This document shows positions 11,695-24,124 of a DNA stretch of 64,000 bases, in pieces. The notes under the pieces were generated by a model. That model did no database searches. It saw nothing but the letters and a program-made list of their open reading frames with translations, and was not told the origin of the DNA. Source of the DNA: Marchantia polymorpha subsp. ruderalis (Eukaryota > Streptophyta > Marchantiopsida > Marchantiales > Marchantiaceae). Numbering within the stretch: the stretch's first letter is position 1; each line of letters begins with the position of its first letter. A program made the translations under genes and the position numbers. The stretch is from assembly GCA_037833965.1 (NCBI GenBank), contig AP031355.1:645501-709500 (forward strand). Direction: 5' to 3'.

Positions 11695-14079
11695 ATGTCG
11701 TCGAAATTTCGATGGGTCGTTGCTAGCTTGCTCTGTGGCTTCTTGATCGGCCAGTTTGTGCGAGAAAGAACTGTGGTCACTGTCGTGTTGTTCGCCTCAC
11801 TGTTCTATCTCATGCGTGGGGACGTTTACTCCACCAGTCGCCTTCGTCTTCGTCTTCGGCGCTCTGCTCTTCCTGAGCTCTTCCTATGTGAAGAGAAGAC
11901 TTCTGAGGAGAGCGAGAAGGTCGTCAAGGAAGGAATGGCGGAGATCATTGTCCTGGATGATGACGAGTCCCAAGAGCAGAGGATGCCCACTCAGCTTACG
12001 CTCACGCAGGAGCAGAGGAATCGAATTGCCCAGCAGAAAGAGATGGCATTGGCACGCCGACTGGCTAAGGAAGCCCAGAACACTCAAAAGTCTCTGTTGG
12101 AAGGGGTGTCTGCTCCTGCTGCAAACCTTTCGTCGATAGGCAAGAGTGATTATGCTCAAGGAGTTGGAGAGACCGCACCGGAGGCTCTTACTAGCGGCTC
12201 ATCGGCTATCTATTCTGACTCAATACGTGGAGTTAAACGAGGGAATAGAGTTACAGACGAGCAAATTGATGAACTAGCAGTGGAGCACGGATGGGTGTCG
12301 GTGCGAAAGCGTCCCGTCCCAGGCCAAAGCTTCGGCCAGGTTGCGAGCTATCCCACCAGTACGAGGGGATGGAGTCCGGGAATGGGTTCGGCCCCGGATA
12401 CAAATCAACCCCCCAGCGAGACATCTGAAGACGCCGCGGACAAAGTGAACGAGGGAGTTCAAACTGCGAAGCTGGATTGGCAGAAGCCCAAGCCGAAAAT
12501 CAAACTATCTAAGCAGCAACTGAAGGTTCTTAAAGCTATATCGATAGGGGATTCTGTGTTTTTAACTGGATCTGCCGGCACTGGAAAGAGTTTTGTGCTG
12601 GAGTTTGCCATTAGAGTTCTTAAAGCGAAGTATGGTGCTAGTTCAGTGTACGTCACCGCCTCTACGGGCCTGGCTGCATGTGCGTTGGGTGGCACGACCG
12701 TCCATTCGTTTGCAGGAGTGGGTTTGGGAACGGGGAACAAGGAATCTCTTGTTGATAAAGTGAAGAGCAGGAGAGAATCCCGGACCCGCTGGCAGTCTGC
12801 TAAGGCACTTGTAGTCGATGAAATCAGCATGATTGATGGTGAATTTTTTGATAAGCTGGATTATGTTGGTAGAATTGTGAGGAAGGATTCTCGACCTTTC
12901 GGTGGTATACAGCTCGTAGTAACCGGGGACTTCTATCAACTGCCGCCCGTGAATCCTGAAAACCCTGTAAAGTACTTCGCATTTGAAGCCGAGTGCTGGA
13001 ACAGGTGCTTTCATCTTCAGGTAGAGCTGCTACATGTTTTCCGCCAAGCCGATGAGGAATTTGTTGCTCTACTGAACGAAATTCGACGTGGAGGATGTTC
13101 CTCTGAACACGAAGAAAAGCTTCGGAAATGCTCTGGGCCTGTCGATCAGTCATCTGGGATTGCACTTACTCGCTTGTATCCCCGCAAGGTCGATGTCAGC
13201 CGGGAAAATGAGCAGAACTTGCGAGCTCTTAACCAGCCAACTGTCATGTTCATCGCGAAGGACGAGGCACGAACCGAGTTTGCGAAGAGGCAGCTGGATA
13301 ATGTGAGGGTTGAAGCAATAGTCGCCCTCTCAGTTGGTGCTCAGGTAGGACCCGATTCTCGTCACTTTATCAGATGTTTGTGGCCATTGTTGTCGAATCG
13401 CATTTCTTTTCCTTGTGTAAACTCTCAACCCCTCCCTCATAGCCGCGGCCATGGCCATCTCAGTTCTGTAAGATTACCTCAGGTTGTTACCTAACCCTAT
13501 GTTACATGAAACTTGGGAACGGCTGTTGTGGCAGCGAGATCAAGAGTCACTAATATTAGAAACACGTGAATGCTGCAGGTCATGCTGGCAAAGAATTTGG
13601 AAACAAGTGTTGGTCTTGTCAATGGAGCAAGGGGTGTGGTTGTGGGATTTTCCACACCAGATGACCCTCGTGCTTCGGAAGTAAACAAAGCTCACCTATC
13701 TGTTAACCCCACCGGATCATGGCCTCTTGTAAAGTTTGCTTGTGACAACGTGGAAAGGTTGGTGGCACCCGAAAGTTGGAGTATTCTCGAGGGGGATCTG
13801 GAAGTGGCGAAAAGGACACAGGTGCCACTTTCTCTAGCCTGGGCTTTGAGCGTTCATAAGTGTCAGGGAATGACCTTAGACAGGGTTGAGACAGATCTTT
13901 CGAGGGCTTTTGATTATGGCATGGTTTATGTGGCCCTTTCTCGTGTGAAGAGCCTCCAAGGGTTAAAACTCACAGGGTTTGATCCAACTAAAATCAGAGT
14001 CCATCCAAAGGTGGCTCACTTTTACGAAAACTTGGAGACTGGTACTGAAGCTCCCCGGGAAATTGATCTAGATGACTAA
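11695..14079 (+). CDS. PIF1: PIF1-family ATP-dependent DNA helicase
   Basis: A 5'-3' superfamily 1B helicase. Relatives unwind DNA and G-quadruplexes in the nucleus and mitochondria and act at telomeres and replication forks. There are two coding exons, 11695-13344 and 13579-14079. The 234-bp intron begins GTAGGA and ends GCTGCAG, and its removal joins LSVGAQ directly to VMLAKNLETS. Product: 716 residues. Visible motifs are Walker A GSAGTGKS (about 292-299), Ia with TTVHSF, Walker B VVDEISM (DE at 375-376), III with VTGDFYQLPPV, the PIF1 signature around LLHVFRQ, and the C-terminal SVHKCQGMTL (about 641-650) and YVALSRVKSLQGL. All catalytic motifs look intact. An in-frame stop at 11572 leaves ATG 11695 as first start. 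ATG 11935 (MAEIIVLDDDES, 636 residues) is an equally plausible start. Confidence 0.93.
13345..13578 (+). other. Intron of the PIF1 helicase gene
   Basis: The 234-bp intron lies between codons (phase 0), with donor CAG|GTAGGA and acceptor TGCAG|GTC. It contains in-frame stops, so it must be spliced for a complete helicase. Confidence 0.85.
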
Positions 14080-15307
14080 CTCCAACCTCGACTTCAAAGT
14101 AAGAGGCCTATCCCTGAGCCAAATTTTATCTCTCCTAGTCACAAGGTAAACGGTCGGCATCTCGGCGATCTCTATGCAAGGGCTCAGCAATCAAAGGTTT
14201 TGCACGTACACTTATTCCAGATATCATTTGAATTTTTTAACTTTCTATGTGCTGTACCTACTCTCCAGTTTGCATAAGCAGAACTAGTGGGGCACGTGAT
14301 TCTTGTGGCGTGGCTTTTTTCGACGTTTTCATCCCCGTGCTCTGTCTTTGATTCTTTGTTGTGATCTCGGTAATTACATTTAAATTTTGCTTGTTTTGCA
14401 GGGGGGTTTTGGAGCCTCACGCTTCGGATTGTAAAGATTGCAACATGGCTCATAGAGCTAAAGTTGTACGAGATGCCTGTACGATAAGATTATGGGGAGT
14501 TGTCGCCTCCTTTCTGCCAGTAAATCGTGTATGCAATGTACATAAGGATAGCCATATCGCGGAGGAAATTCACCTGCACTTGTGCCATGCAGAGTTCTCA
14601 TACCACTCTTCTCGTTACTGAACGGTATGTTCAAGTCCTTTCGGGATGCCGTTGTCTTTTACCCAATCGATATTTGTTGTATATCTTTTGTTCACCTTCT
14701 CCTGATCCTTTGTTAGGATTATTTTTTCCTTCTGGCACAGTGCCAGCTAGGTGATTGAATCGCTGTATCTGTACCAAGTAGGAGGTTAGGAGTAGAGTTT
14801 ATGACGCAATTTATATCGGCATTTTTATCGAACAGTGCACGTTCGATATTTGTAATGAGTAATAATCTTCCGAATTTTTTTTTGAGGAAGATGGGAACAA
14901 GACCATTTTTGAGGACGTGGTGTGAGCCAACTCTGAAATTTTGACAGGATTTCAGAAATACTCGGCCCTGCTTTTGCCCAGAAGAAAATGAGTTAAATTT
15001 CAAAAGTTCGTGTTTGGAAGTAATGACTTGCATTAAATGTGACTTCGCTATCCTTCCTCCTCTTGTTTTTGGGCGCCTGATACTCTGAGCTAGTCCATCG
15101 AGTCAAGATAATGTTTGCGGTAGCTTTACAAAACAGACTTCTCTGAAGGAGTTCGGATAACAGCCAGGATTATACTGGGAGGTCAATTGGCACAAGAAAC
15201 TAATTGAAATGATTATCTATACAGTTGTAAAACGTCAATGATTGCAGTTTCGACACAAATAGCTCACTAGAATCTCAACTCAATATACATTCACGTCAAT
15301 AAATAAA
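14080..15307. other. Downstream of PIF1: probable 3' UTR and spacer
   Basis: No recognisable coding sequence. A pyrimidine-rich tract ending TTTTGCAG at about 14400 could be the acceptor of a 3' UTR intron, which is inference. The remainder up to 15307 has only short, unremarkable frames. Confidence 0.35.
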
Positions 15308-15568
15308 ATGAGATCTATTCACGCTTTCGTACATTCACTACCTTTGGACTGCGATTTTGGTAGCTCACAAAGCTTAGTATATAATGCCATTCGTGAGTTG
15401 ATGGATAACGTACTATGTGACGCCCAAGGGAATCTGCAGCAATCCGTCAGCAATCCTCGACTTGAAGACGTTGTTGGGCATTCACTGAACGAGGCCGAAA
15501 CCCTCATGGATGGTTTCTGTCGATGTGGAAGTGATTCAGGCTCTTTGCGAGCACAAGCAAGTCTCTAG
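15308..15568 (+). CDS. Short open frame of unknown function
   Basis: An 86-codon frame beginning with ATG MRSIHAFVHSLPLDC and containing LVYNAIRELMDNVLC, LEDVVGHSLNEAETLMDGFC and a final RAQASL. The spacing of the hydrophobic residues suggests amphipathic helices, and the composition looks coding. A second frame just downstream (SLGEVSRRTTSRK region, about 15575-15640) could belong to the same ancestral gene, which would make this a decayed or differently spliced host gene. I do not recognise the family. It could also be chance. Confidence 0.25.
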   Translation: MRSIHAFVHSLPLDCDFGSSQSLVYNAIRELMDNVLCDAQGNLQQSVSNPRLEDVVGHSLNEAETLMDGFCRCGSDSGSLRAQASL

Positions 15569-17520
15569 TTTTCAAAGTCTGGGTGAAGTGTCCAGAAGGA
15601 CGACATCCAGAAAACCTTCGAGTATGAAGAGAAACTCCGTGGCTTTGCATGAGTCGGGTGGGTTCACACTGCAACCAGTGTGAACACTTGGGTTACTGTA
15701 ACCGGGCAGACGGAAATCCAACCATCTAAAGTCACATGGTGGAGATGTCCTGGCAACCTTTGGCAATGATCCTCAGGAGAATCCGCCGTCGTTGGTCGAG
15801 GGGTCTACTCCGGGAGGGATCATGAAGCACGAGCTCTAGATTGGGATGCATGCGCTTCCAGAAACCCAGTTACAACCGCAGCAAGAACCACAAACGCCAA
15901 CATGATGCTCATTCACGCCGTTATTTTATACTCGAGATGATTAAGAGGACGGAATCTTATTCTCGTTACTCAAAATTTCACTGGCTGTTTATAATACTAA
16001 ATAGCTAGTGATTCACATACTTATGTGAGTCGATGCGATGAGTCTGCTGGTGCGATGTTAAAACCTTGGATGTAGAGAACTCATTCAATGGAAAAGCTAT
16101 TCGATCCACGTACGAGTGCGAACAATGAGAATGTGCGATGGGAATCCCATAATTTGTTGCTTTTGTGGATTCGGAGTTTGACGTCAAGATGCTGATTAAA
16201 CTTATCTTTGACATGTGATTCAAAATTATCCACGTGTACAAAATGAAAATGAATATGAATATATATATTCTGCATGTGCTTTCAATATCATCATAAATCA
16301 AGTATATGTACATAGGTGAATTTTACTTACTATTTTACGCTCAAGTTTAATTCTAGTAGAGTTCGATATACTGTTTTCCAGTATGGTTTGTATACTCACA
16401 TAACTAATTACAAGAATTTATATTGCTAGAAGTTATGAAGCTGCGATATTTTAGAAATGTCATCTTATCAAATAAATCCGATCATTCGACACTACCCTTT
16501 TCACATATTTATATATCTTTCATAATTTTATGTGAAGTAGTTAACTTTATTATCCATAATATCATATATTTTAGAAATTTGGTTGAACGAGACATTTTTA
16601 AATTTAATCAATTAGATACTTCTTTCGCTCATAAATATTATCGTCATTGAAGGTGACATTAACATTTTACTGTGCATTTGTTGATGAAATTAGTAATTCA
16701 GATGTTTATTTCTCCATCCATTACATGCTAGATTAACTTTGAGCTAGAAGTACTAGCCTCTATCTACATTAAGGATAACTGCCATCTAACTTAGGATTTT
16801 TAGAATACCTCCAATATTTCTGAGGTTTATATTTGTTAACATGATCACAAAAGTGTATTAAATTTTTAACCAAAAACACTAGAATCCACAAATATCAATT
16901 GAGAATGTTGAGAAAACATGCATACACAATGTTGGAAAAAAATTACGTGGCGAACCAGTATGTAAGTGCACGGAGTAAAGCTCTAAAGTGACAAACCACT
17001 TTCAAGCTACGTTCACCAGAATAATACAGTCTTTTATCTAAAAAATCTGCAAAATGGTCAAAACTGGCTGTGTATCTTTTCTCTATATATACATGGTAAC
17101 AGAAGCACGAGATCTATTTCTAACTAGGATAAGTCTACTCCTAGCCTTAACTTGAATCAAGTTAACTAGAGTTTAATCCAAGATTTAAATTACTATTAAC
17201 TATCATCTCTTTAATTAATGTGGAGAGAATATACTCCATAACCTATATAATTGTTTTGCGGAAAGTTATAAAAGTAAATCGAACATATGACACTTTTTAC
17301 CCTGAAATTGATTCAAACCAAATTGTAGCCAAAACAGATAGAAGAGAAATATAGAGAATTAACAAAAGTTGTTAGTAAACTCTATTTGTGCTCCTTGTAC
17401 AAAACTTGCATAGTAACACAATGTATAATACTGTGGTGTCTAGTTTTTTCGTTTTTCTTTAAAAATCAAGAAAACTAAAAGATATTTGTCTAGAAAGTAG
17501 TTGTACGAGTTAGAATGAGC
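15569..17520. other. AT-rich stretch without a recognisable gene
   Basis: A perfect 10-bp hairpin with loop CAAC lies at 15662-15685 (GTTCACACTG and its complement). From about 15950 the sequence is AT-rich. Only short frames are present. A sequence near 17093 (TGGTAACAGAAGC) vaguely resembles a copia primer site but has no other support. Confidence 0.45.
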
Positions 17521-17639
17521 AGCTTATGAGGAGATATGACAGGATTAGTTACAATTAGTCTTCGTCCGAAGATCTTCGGATCTTCGGATCTTTAGCGCTT
17601 CCTTTTTGGGCATTGCAAGAGCTGCGTCTTCGACGAAGA

Positions 17640-20600
17640 CATAGGATTCAATTTTGAATCACGCAACGGGCCGGAAGACGTTCGCACGCGTCGGGAATTC
17701 TAGTGGGCGCGTGAGGAGGCAATGTTAGGGCTTCAAGGGTAAGGGCAGTACGAGAAGTCCTCGCGCGGACATTGCAATATCGAGCAAGAAGGAGGGAGCG
17801 AGAGAAAGAGCGAAATCGACCAACCTTGCTAGCAGTGAAGATGCGAATCAAAGTCATGGGGCCAAAGAAGAGTGACAAGGTGCGGAAATTGGTTCCCATG
17901 AAGGTGCCCTACAAAGAATTGTAACCCTTCAGACGTGAACTGAGCGAGTTGCGACTTGAATTGCTCTTTTGGAATTGGAATTGCGTCTCGGCGAGTATCT
18001 GTAAGGAGATAATAGATAAAAACCAGACCGAGGGCGTGGAGCTTCGAGGTAATCCCATGCTCTGGACAATTGAGCATTGGACGAAGGTGATGGTAACGTG
18101 CGCAGGTAGCGACGGAGACCTTTTGTTTGAGAAGAGTAGCATGGGACTTACGCGCACCGAAGAATTCTCTTACGGACCACTCTTCAATTTCGGGAGATAG
18201 GGAATGAACGGGTGGAAGACAACGGATTACATAAATCCGAAGAGAAAGGCGATATCGTTGGAAATTATGCACATCTTGCGATCAGCGCGTACGACGTATG
18301 TGACGGCCTGGCAGGTAGGGTTCTTTGAACGAATTTTGAAGGGACAAGGAGTACACTGGGCAAGGATCTTTCACGATCTTGTCTGGGTGAATGCGTCAGA
18401 TCGGTGGACAGGATCATTGGTCAATCATCTCACTTTCTTCCTGGTGATGGGGTTGCTACCCTTCATTTACCGAGGCATGGGGTTGCTTACGAGAGAGGAG
18501 GAGAAGCGATTTCCAAAGGAGCGACAAATCTTGACGGCCGAGTCCAACGAAGGGACCAAAGACGATACCCGTCGACCCTCCATTCCAGCACAGACGACAG
18601 CCCGAGGACCAGTTCAGGTGGAGGTTGTGCGGAGACGGGAAAAGTCGGAGAGACGAGTGGCGAAGAGAAGGACAGTAGTGAGCGATGACGAGAGAGATTT
18701 GGCACTTGAAGTAAAAAGAACGGAAACGGAAGTAGATGTGATCAGGCAGTCGAGAACTTGCGCAAGACGAAAGAAGAGGGCGAATCGGGAGTTAGTGGCA
18801 GCAGAAGTATCAGATAGCAGCGTAGAAAAGACAGTTGCCCCGATTGTGAGAATACCTGAAGTCGCAGTGGCCGAGTCAACACAGCCTGTAGGGAGGGAAG
18901 GATCTTCAGGGGTATTGATCGAAGTTCCAGCAGAAGCACTGGCGGAACCTTTGAAGTAGTGAATGGAGATAGCTAGTCCAAATTCTCTGTCTTCGGAGCG
19001 AACACATACTGTGGGAAGTGAAGGAATACCACATCCGAAGACGAGCGAGGAATTGGTAAAGGAGCTAACATTAAGCGACGAAGTACTGAAACAGATTGTG
19101 GCACAGGTTGGAGGGACGGTGGTAGATGCCCCAGACAGTGCATTACCGACATCTCCTACATGAGAAGTGAGGCCTGCAGAAGAGACGAAGACTTCGTAGG
19201 AGGAATCAAAGAAGTTAGTCGTTTCTTTTCTCGACTTCTTGCAGGATAATGTGGTCCCATTACTGAAGTATCTGGATGGGAAGAGAGAGAAGTATGCTGT
19301 GTCCAAGGAGGTAGAATTTTATTTGGAGATGATAAGAAATAGACCGCAGCTCAAGAGAGCACTAGCAGTAAAGAGGGAGTGGGATTTTGCGACTGAATTG
19401 GCACAGGAGCGAGCGGCAAACTTGGCAACAGAGTGCGCGGCAGTGAAGGTGACATTGCAGGAGCGAGAAGCCTTGTTTCGAGAGAAGGAAATTGAGTGCG
19501 AAGTACTGCAATTGAATCTGGAGAAGGAATCCGGACGATGTACAGAGTTGTGAGGGTAAGTGCCAGGCGGAACTCCGACGTGTGGAGGAGCTATCAGCAA
19601 GTCTGACGGAGGAGGACTGAAAGCATGAGGAGGAATTGACGAATTGGGCCAAGAAATTGACGGATTGTGGATCGGCCAGAACTGCGGAGGTCGAATGTAA
19701 ATTGAAGGTTGAATCGGAATGTCGACTGTTGCAAGAGCAGTTAGGTAAGGCGGACATGAGATTGCCGGAGTCGCAAAGGAGAATGGAAAAGACAGAGGAG
19801 GCCTACCGTCATCTGCGGGACAAGACAACCGACGGGTTGAAGTTACGGTTGGAGAAGAGTCTGAACGGGTTTGCGATGTGGGGATTGCAAACGGTAAAGT
19901 GGGTAAAGTGGCTGAAGTTAGATTCGCTCGAGCGGCGGTTTATGAGCGCAAAGACCGGCGGATCCGCCGAACACAAACAAATTGTAGAGTTAGTTAACAC
20001 ATTTTCAGAAGAATTGAATGAGGCGTGCTAGAATGTAGAAGTAGAGATTGTAAACGTGTTGCGTAGGCTAGGAGTAGATGTAAGTTTAGATGACACCGTA
20101 ATTGCTACATCGGACGGCACAGCCCTTGAGACCGATTTGCCTCAGGCGGTTGATATCCTTGAGTTGCCATTGTGAATAAAGAGACTCAATGCTCTTTCCT
20201 TGGGGGCCTTTTCTGTTAATTGGCTTGTCCTGACTGTAAATCTGTATCCATTGTGCTGGTGTGTGATCCAGACATTGAGCACGGTGCGCTCCTGTTTGTC
20301 GAAGTTACAACATCAGGAGTTGTGTGTATTCGGCTTGAATGTTCTGAGTAGTCGAGGCTCCTTGGAATTTAAGCAAGTTCAAGTTTGAATATTCGGGTCA
20401 GTGTGTTGTGATGTATGCAATGCTGGGAAGTTTACCCCCTGAAATATAAGTGTGCAATTGCAGGCGATTACTACAGGTGTGGATTGGAAAAGATTCAGGC
20501 GGTGATTGTGGTTATGCATTACTTAGCGGGTCTTTAGCTCTAGGTGGGTAGTGTCTTCTGGGAGTGGCATTGGCCTAAGAAGTGAAATTCTTTAATAGAA

Positions 20601-20710
20601 TACTATTGTGTGACAAATTGTGACTTTTGTGGTTGTTTCTGTCCTCGTGGGATCGGATCTGTACCATTATGCTCCATTTTGGTATTTGTTTGTCATTACA
20701 ACTACAATTT
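17640..20710 (+). mobile_element. CCE copy A: repeated coiled-coil element
   Basis: This is one of three related units in the window. The first recognisable part (17949-18200) contains WTIEHWTKVMVTCAGSDGD, which lines up with WTIQDWEQVLGRCAGEDVH in copy B. Next comes TTYVTAWQVGFFERILKGQG and LTFFLVMGLLPFIYRGMGLL (18204-18500), matching the same stretch of B and C. A charged, low-complexity part follows to about 18960, and then a long heptad-like coiled coil (19240-20030) with runs of E, R, L and K. The 3' part has AATAAA at 20174 and an end block (about 20590-20700) with GTCCTCGTGGGATCGGATC. The 5' end is not defined. No enzyme domain is seen. This is a broken copy, treated as a fossil because LTR kinship is possible. 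Confidence 0.6.
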
Positions 20711-20714
20711 TATA

Positions 20715-21785
20715 AAAAATAACTATTATTAGAACATCTATTTTATTGAATTTATCATCAATCTTGTTGGTTTGATCCTTTTATCACACATTGCATCTAT
20801 GATATTTGATGTTAATATGTTTCATAATGCTTTCTATCACCTGTGTTACAACAAAGTGTAACGCAATTTAATTATCACAATAAATATTGACAATCTTTTG
20901 TTTTAATTCTATTTCTGTGATAAATTTACTCAATCAAATAATTTTCTTCTATGCTTATGTTGTTGTTACATATTCAATTTTTGTTGATAAACAAATTAAA
21001 TTTTTTTGCAAAATTTATTTTCAACTAATGCATACATCATCAAATGCAAACACATATTCAATTGTAAATTTAACTTTCACCATATACTATCTATAATCAA
21101 CATCAATTTAGCCTAGCAAAAATTTAGCATTGTTTAATAAACTATCAAACAATAATACTTAGTATTTTTAAGGTTTATAAAAATTCATTTTATTGTTATT
21201 TAATGTATATACTTATCTTGCCCATATTAAAATCAATATTAGATCTTGTACATATCATCAAATACATGAGGTTGTTACAACTTTGTCAAAGTAAATTGAT
21301 CACATCTTTTAGTTCTAAATGAAATTGGTTGGACATTGGGTTCTGATAAGTTTGAAGTGTTATGCAAAGAAATCCATACTTCTTTAAATTTTGCCTTGTT
21401 AAATTTAAATTAGTCTTCATTCAATCATAATTTTTTTAAAGTAAATTTCTATAAATATCAATCACTAATTTCTCTTTGACTTATTTAAATCTTTCTTCTT
21501 ACATGTTAACTTTAGTTGATTCTTGTATCTATTAACAACAAATTGATTCTTTGACAAGATGAGCATGTCATCAGCGTAGAAATTAGAATAATAAGATTGA
21601 ATATTTCATATTTTATTTTTTTCAAGTATACACATGAATCATACACTCTTTGAAAATCTTTGTACTATTTTCAACTCGTCAAACTTTACGTTTCACAGCA
21701 TAGTAGCTTGCTTCAGTCCATACAATGATTTCAACAATCCACAAGCCAACCTTTTTAGAATTTTATTTTCAAAGTCAATCGGTTG
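20715..21785 (-). mobile_element. Ty1/copia pol fossil (reverse transcriptase, RNase H)
   Basis: On the minus strand there is the copia signature KSLYGLKQA near 21690-21740, then YADDMLILS near 21545-21575, and a later segment resembling SLMYAMVCTRPD near 21240-21280. These lie in the order and rough spacing of copia reverse transcriptase and its link to RNase H. The region is AT-rich and heavily decayed, so it is old and broken in many places. No ends are visible. Confidence 0.8.
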
Positions 21786-21789
21786 TTGC

Positions 21790-22028
21790 TTTTGAGGTTA
21801 ACTCCAATGAAGGATTAACTTCAGATCCTAGCTTAGTTATAGCTAGGACGGTTGTCTGAACTGGGAATAAATACCTTGGGGTTCTTCCTGTATATTGAGT
21901 CTTTCTGGACATGACCTGAAGTAAAGGTGCTCAAATTCAGGGTGGACGTAGCCCTCCTCTCCGAGGATGAACCACGTTACATCTGTCTCTCATGTGTGTC
22001 TAATGTTTTTTCGGTTTTACCGTTCACA
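21790..22028 (+). repeat. Copia 5' LTR, downstream part
   Basis: The sequence ends ...CCGTTCACA and is followed at 22031-22042 by TGGTATCAGAGC, the primer site for initiator-Met tRNA. It shares TGAAYTGGGRATAAATAC and GGATGAAYCA words with 31159-31353, the presumed partner. The start is uncertain. Confidence 0.7.
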
Positions 22029-24115
22029 AATGGTATCAGAGCCGGTTTCAGTTCAGAGTATCAATTGCGACGAGCTGGTTTGTGACAGTGCTTCTAGGTT
22101 TTTCATTTTCAAGTTTTCCCGGTGAAGATTGAATGTTGTTAGGTTTTGATTTGGAGTATCATATGTAACTTCAAGTTCTTTGCGGTGAAGATTGAGTGTT
22201 GTTAGGTTTTGATTTGGAGTATCATATGTAACTTCAGGTTCTTTGCGGTGAAGATTGTGTGTTGTTAGGTTTTGATTTGGAGTATCATATGTAACTTCAA
22301 GTTCTTTGCGGTGAAGATTGAGTTTTGTTAGGTTTTGATTTGGAGTATCATCTATAACTTCAAGTTCTTTGCAATGACAAAGAAGTTCGACGCTTCAAAG
22401 TTGAAATTCAAGTTGTATCTACTATCAGTTCGAGCAGGTACTGTAGGTCTAAGTGAGAGGTCAAAAGCATGCGCTGCATTGGTGTTGAATCTATGCGCGC
22501 TTTGGAGACCAGAAGCGGCGGTGTGATCGGGCTGGTACGGTAGGTAGACATGATCAAAAACTGGAAAGAGATCCACCCCAAATTGTACAAAGAGTTAAGG
22601 CTGATCATGTAGAAGTTTCTTTCAGAATACATCATATGATTCATGACCCCTCTGTTCTAGCTATGCTTTAGCGGCGTTTATCACTATCAAATACTTTCTA
22701 GACTCTCAGTGGTGAAGCATGCTTCAATTTGCTTGACTCAAATCGCATAGTCATTCGCCTCGTCTTCTGAAAAGCTGAATACATTGTGTTCACATGGTTT
22801 GATCCCACAAGCTGCACAATTAATTTCTATTGGAAACTCATCGAAGAGCCTAGTTTCCCAGACATCATTAAGCACGTTGACCCATACAAGATTGATTCAC
22901 TTGCTATCAACTTGTGCAAGCGGTTTTGTAACTGCAGCCGAGAGTCTATTCCTTCTGCGGATTAGCACCAATTTAAAGGATATTTTAACGGGAGCTGTCT
23001 TTGTGTCTTGTGTGTCTCCTTCTTCTGTAAATCGGCCCCCAGAGCAGCTATATAAAATTGTGACTTTAGTGAACGAGCTGCTACCGCCAATGTAGGACGC
23101 CTTAGCTGGAGCTATTGGAGCTTGATTGTCTAACGGTGTTGCTGGAGGGAGGAGACATGATAGTGCAACATGGAAGTCCAAAGAAGAAAGGGAGTTGGTT
23201 GTAATCGGCGACCAGAGTTTAATGACTTGAGGAGGCTCGCAAGAATCGTATGGACTAACTGTGTAGAAGTCAAATCTTTTGTAATGACAATGTGAACTTC
23301 TCATGAGAAGTACAAAAATTTTAACGCAAGAGTGAATATCTGTCCACTGAGATTGAAGAACGATTTCGACAAAGATATTGGTTGGTTTGTGAATCTCTAC
23401 TCCTTCAAGATAGATCCTTACCGCAGAGATCGAGTCTTGTGTAGATAATCATCAAGAAGAACAGAGCAAGAGTGACGGTACTCTCGCGATCGCAGCAATC
23501 AGTCAATTACAACCATGTCGACGGATCCAGACTCTCCAAAAGGGCGGATGGAGTTGATTCCGTGCCAGCCTTTGAAAGCCTCAAGCCACCCGTTTGAAAA
23601 CTCAAAATTTTTGTGGCCATAATAGAGCTGGTCAAGGAAAAAGCTTTCTTTTTTCTTGATGAGATCACCATACGTGTTGACGTCTTCTTGATAGGTAAGA
23701 ATCCATTCCTAAAGCGCCTTTTCCATGAGCGGAAACTTGACGGACTTGTGGCGTTTGGCGGACAATTTCAAGTCGTCCTTAGCCCCAAGAAGCTCAGCTG
23801 AACGCTTCAGAGTCAAGGAGATGGTTCCTTGACTGACTGTCACGTTGTGATTCTCCTATTCTCCTACAACCATTTGATCAGATCTGATTGCGTTAGGGAA
23901 GGGTTTTTTGCTTTGTGCTCGCAGAGAGCAACGCGGACCTCATTGGTCATGGTCGTCTTCTTTTGCTTTGAGGACGTTGTCTTTTACGAGCCATTGGAAG
24001 ATGTGGATCTGGTTCTTGTGTGTTCTGGTTTGGTTTGGTTGTTGGTTGGGTTTCTGCGTGTTGCGTAGTGGTGGTACAGTGTTGTACAATGGTGTGACTA
24101 TGACACCTCTGTAAA
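22029..24115 (+). mobile_element. Copia leader, gag start and decayed interior
   Basis: After the primer site comes a leader with a 63-bp tandem repeat and then a gag-like start at 22375, MTKKFDASKLKFKLYLL. This is a typical opening for a copia gag. The following 1.7 kb has no clear copia enzyme motif and only short frames on both strands, so most of the interior is missing or replaced. Broken fossil. Confidence 0.55.
22122..22373 (+). repeat. Four tandem copies of a 63-bp unit in the copia leader
   Basis: The units start at 22122, 22185, 22248 and 22311 with GTGAAGATTGAGTGTTGTT, an exact 63-bp period, and differ at only a few bases. The last copy runs directly into the gag-like ATG at 22375. 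Confidence 0.92.
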
Positions 24116-24124
24116 TTAATAGCA

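Noticed and set aside
11385-13165. Several 90-130 codon frames antisense to the PIF1 gene
   Set aside because: They mirror the helicase codons, have no domains, and overlap a well-supported gene.
17093-17105. TGGTAACAGAAGC as a diverged copia primer site
   Set aside because: Two or more changes from the site and no LTR or gag nearby.
22897-23304. 135-codon minus-strand frame in the copia interior
   Set aside because: No recognisable family and surrounded by decayed element sequence.
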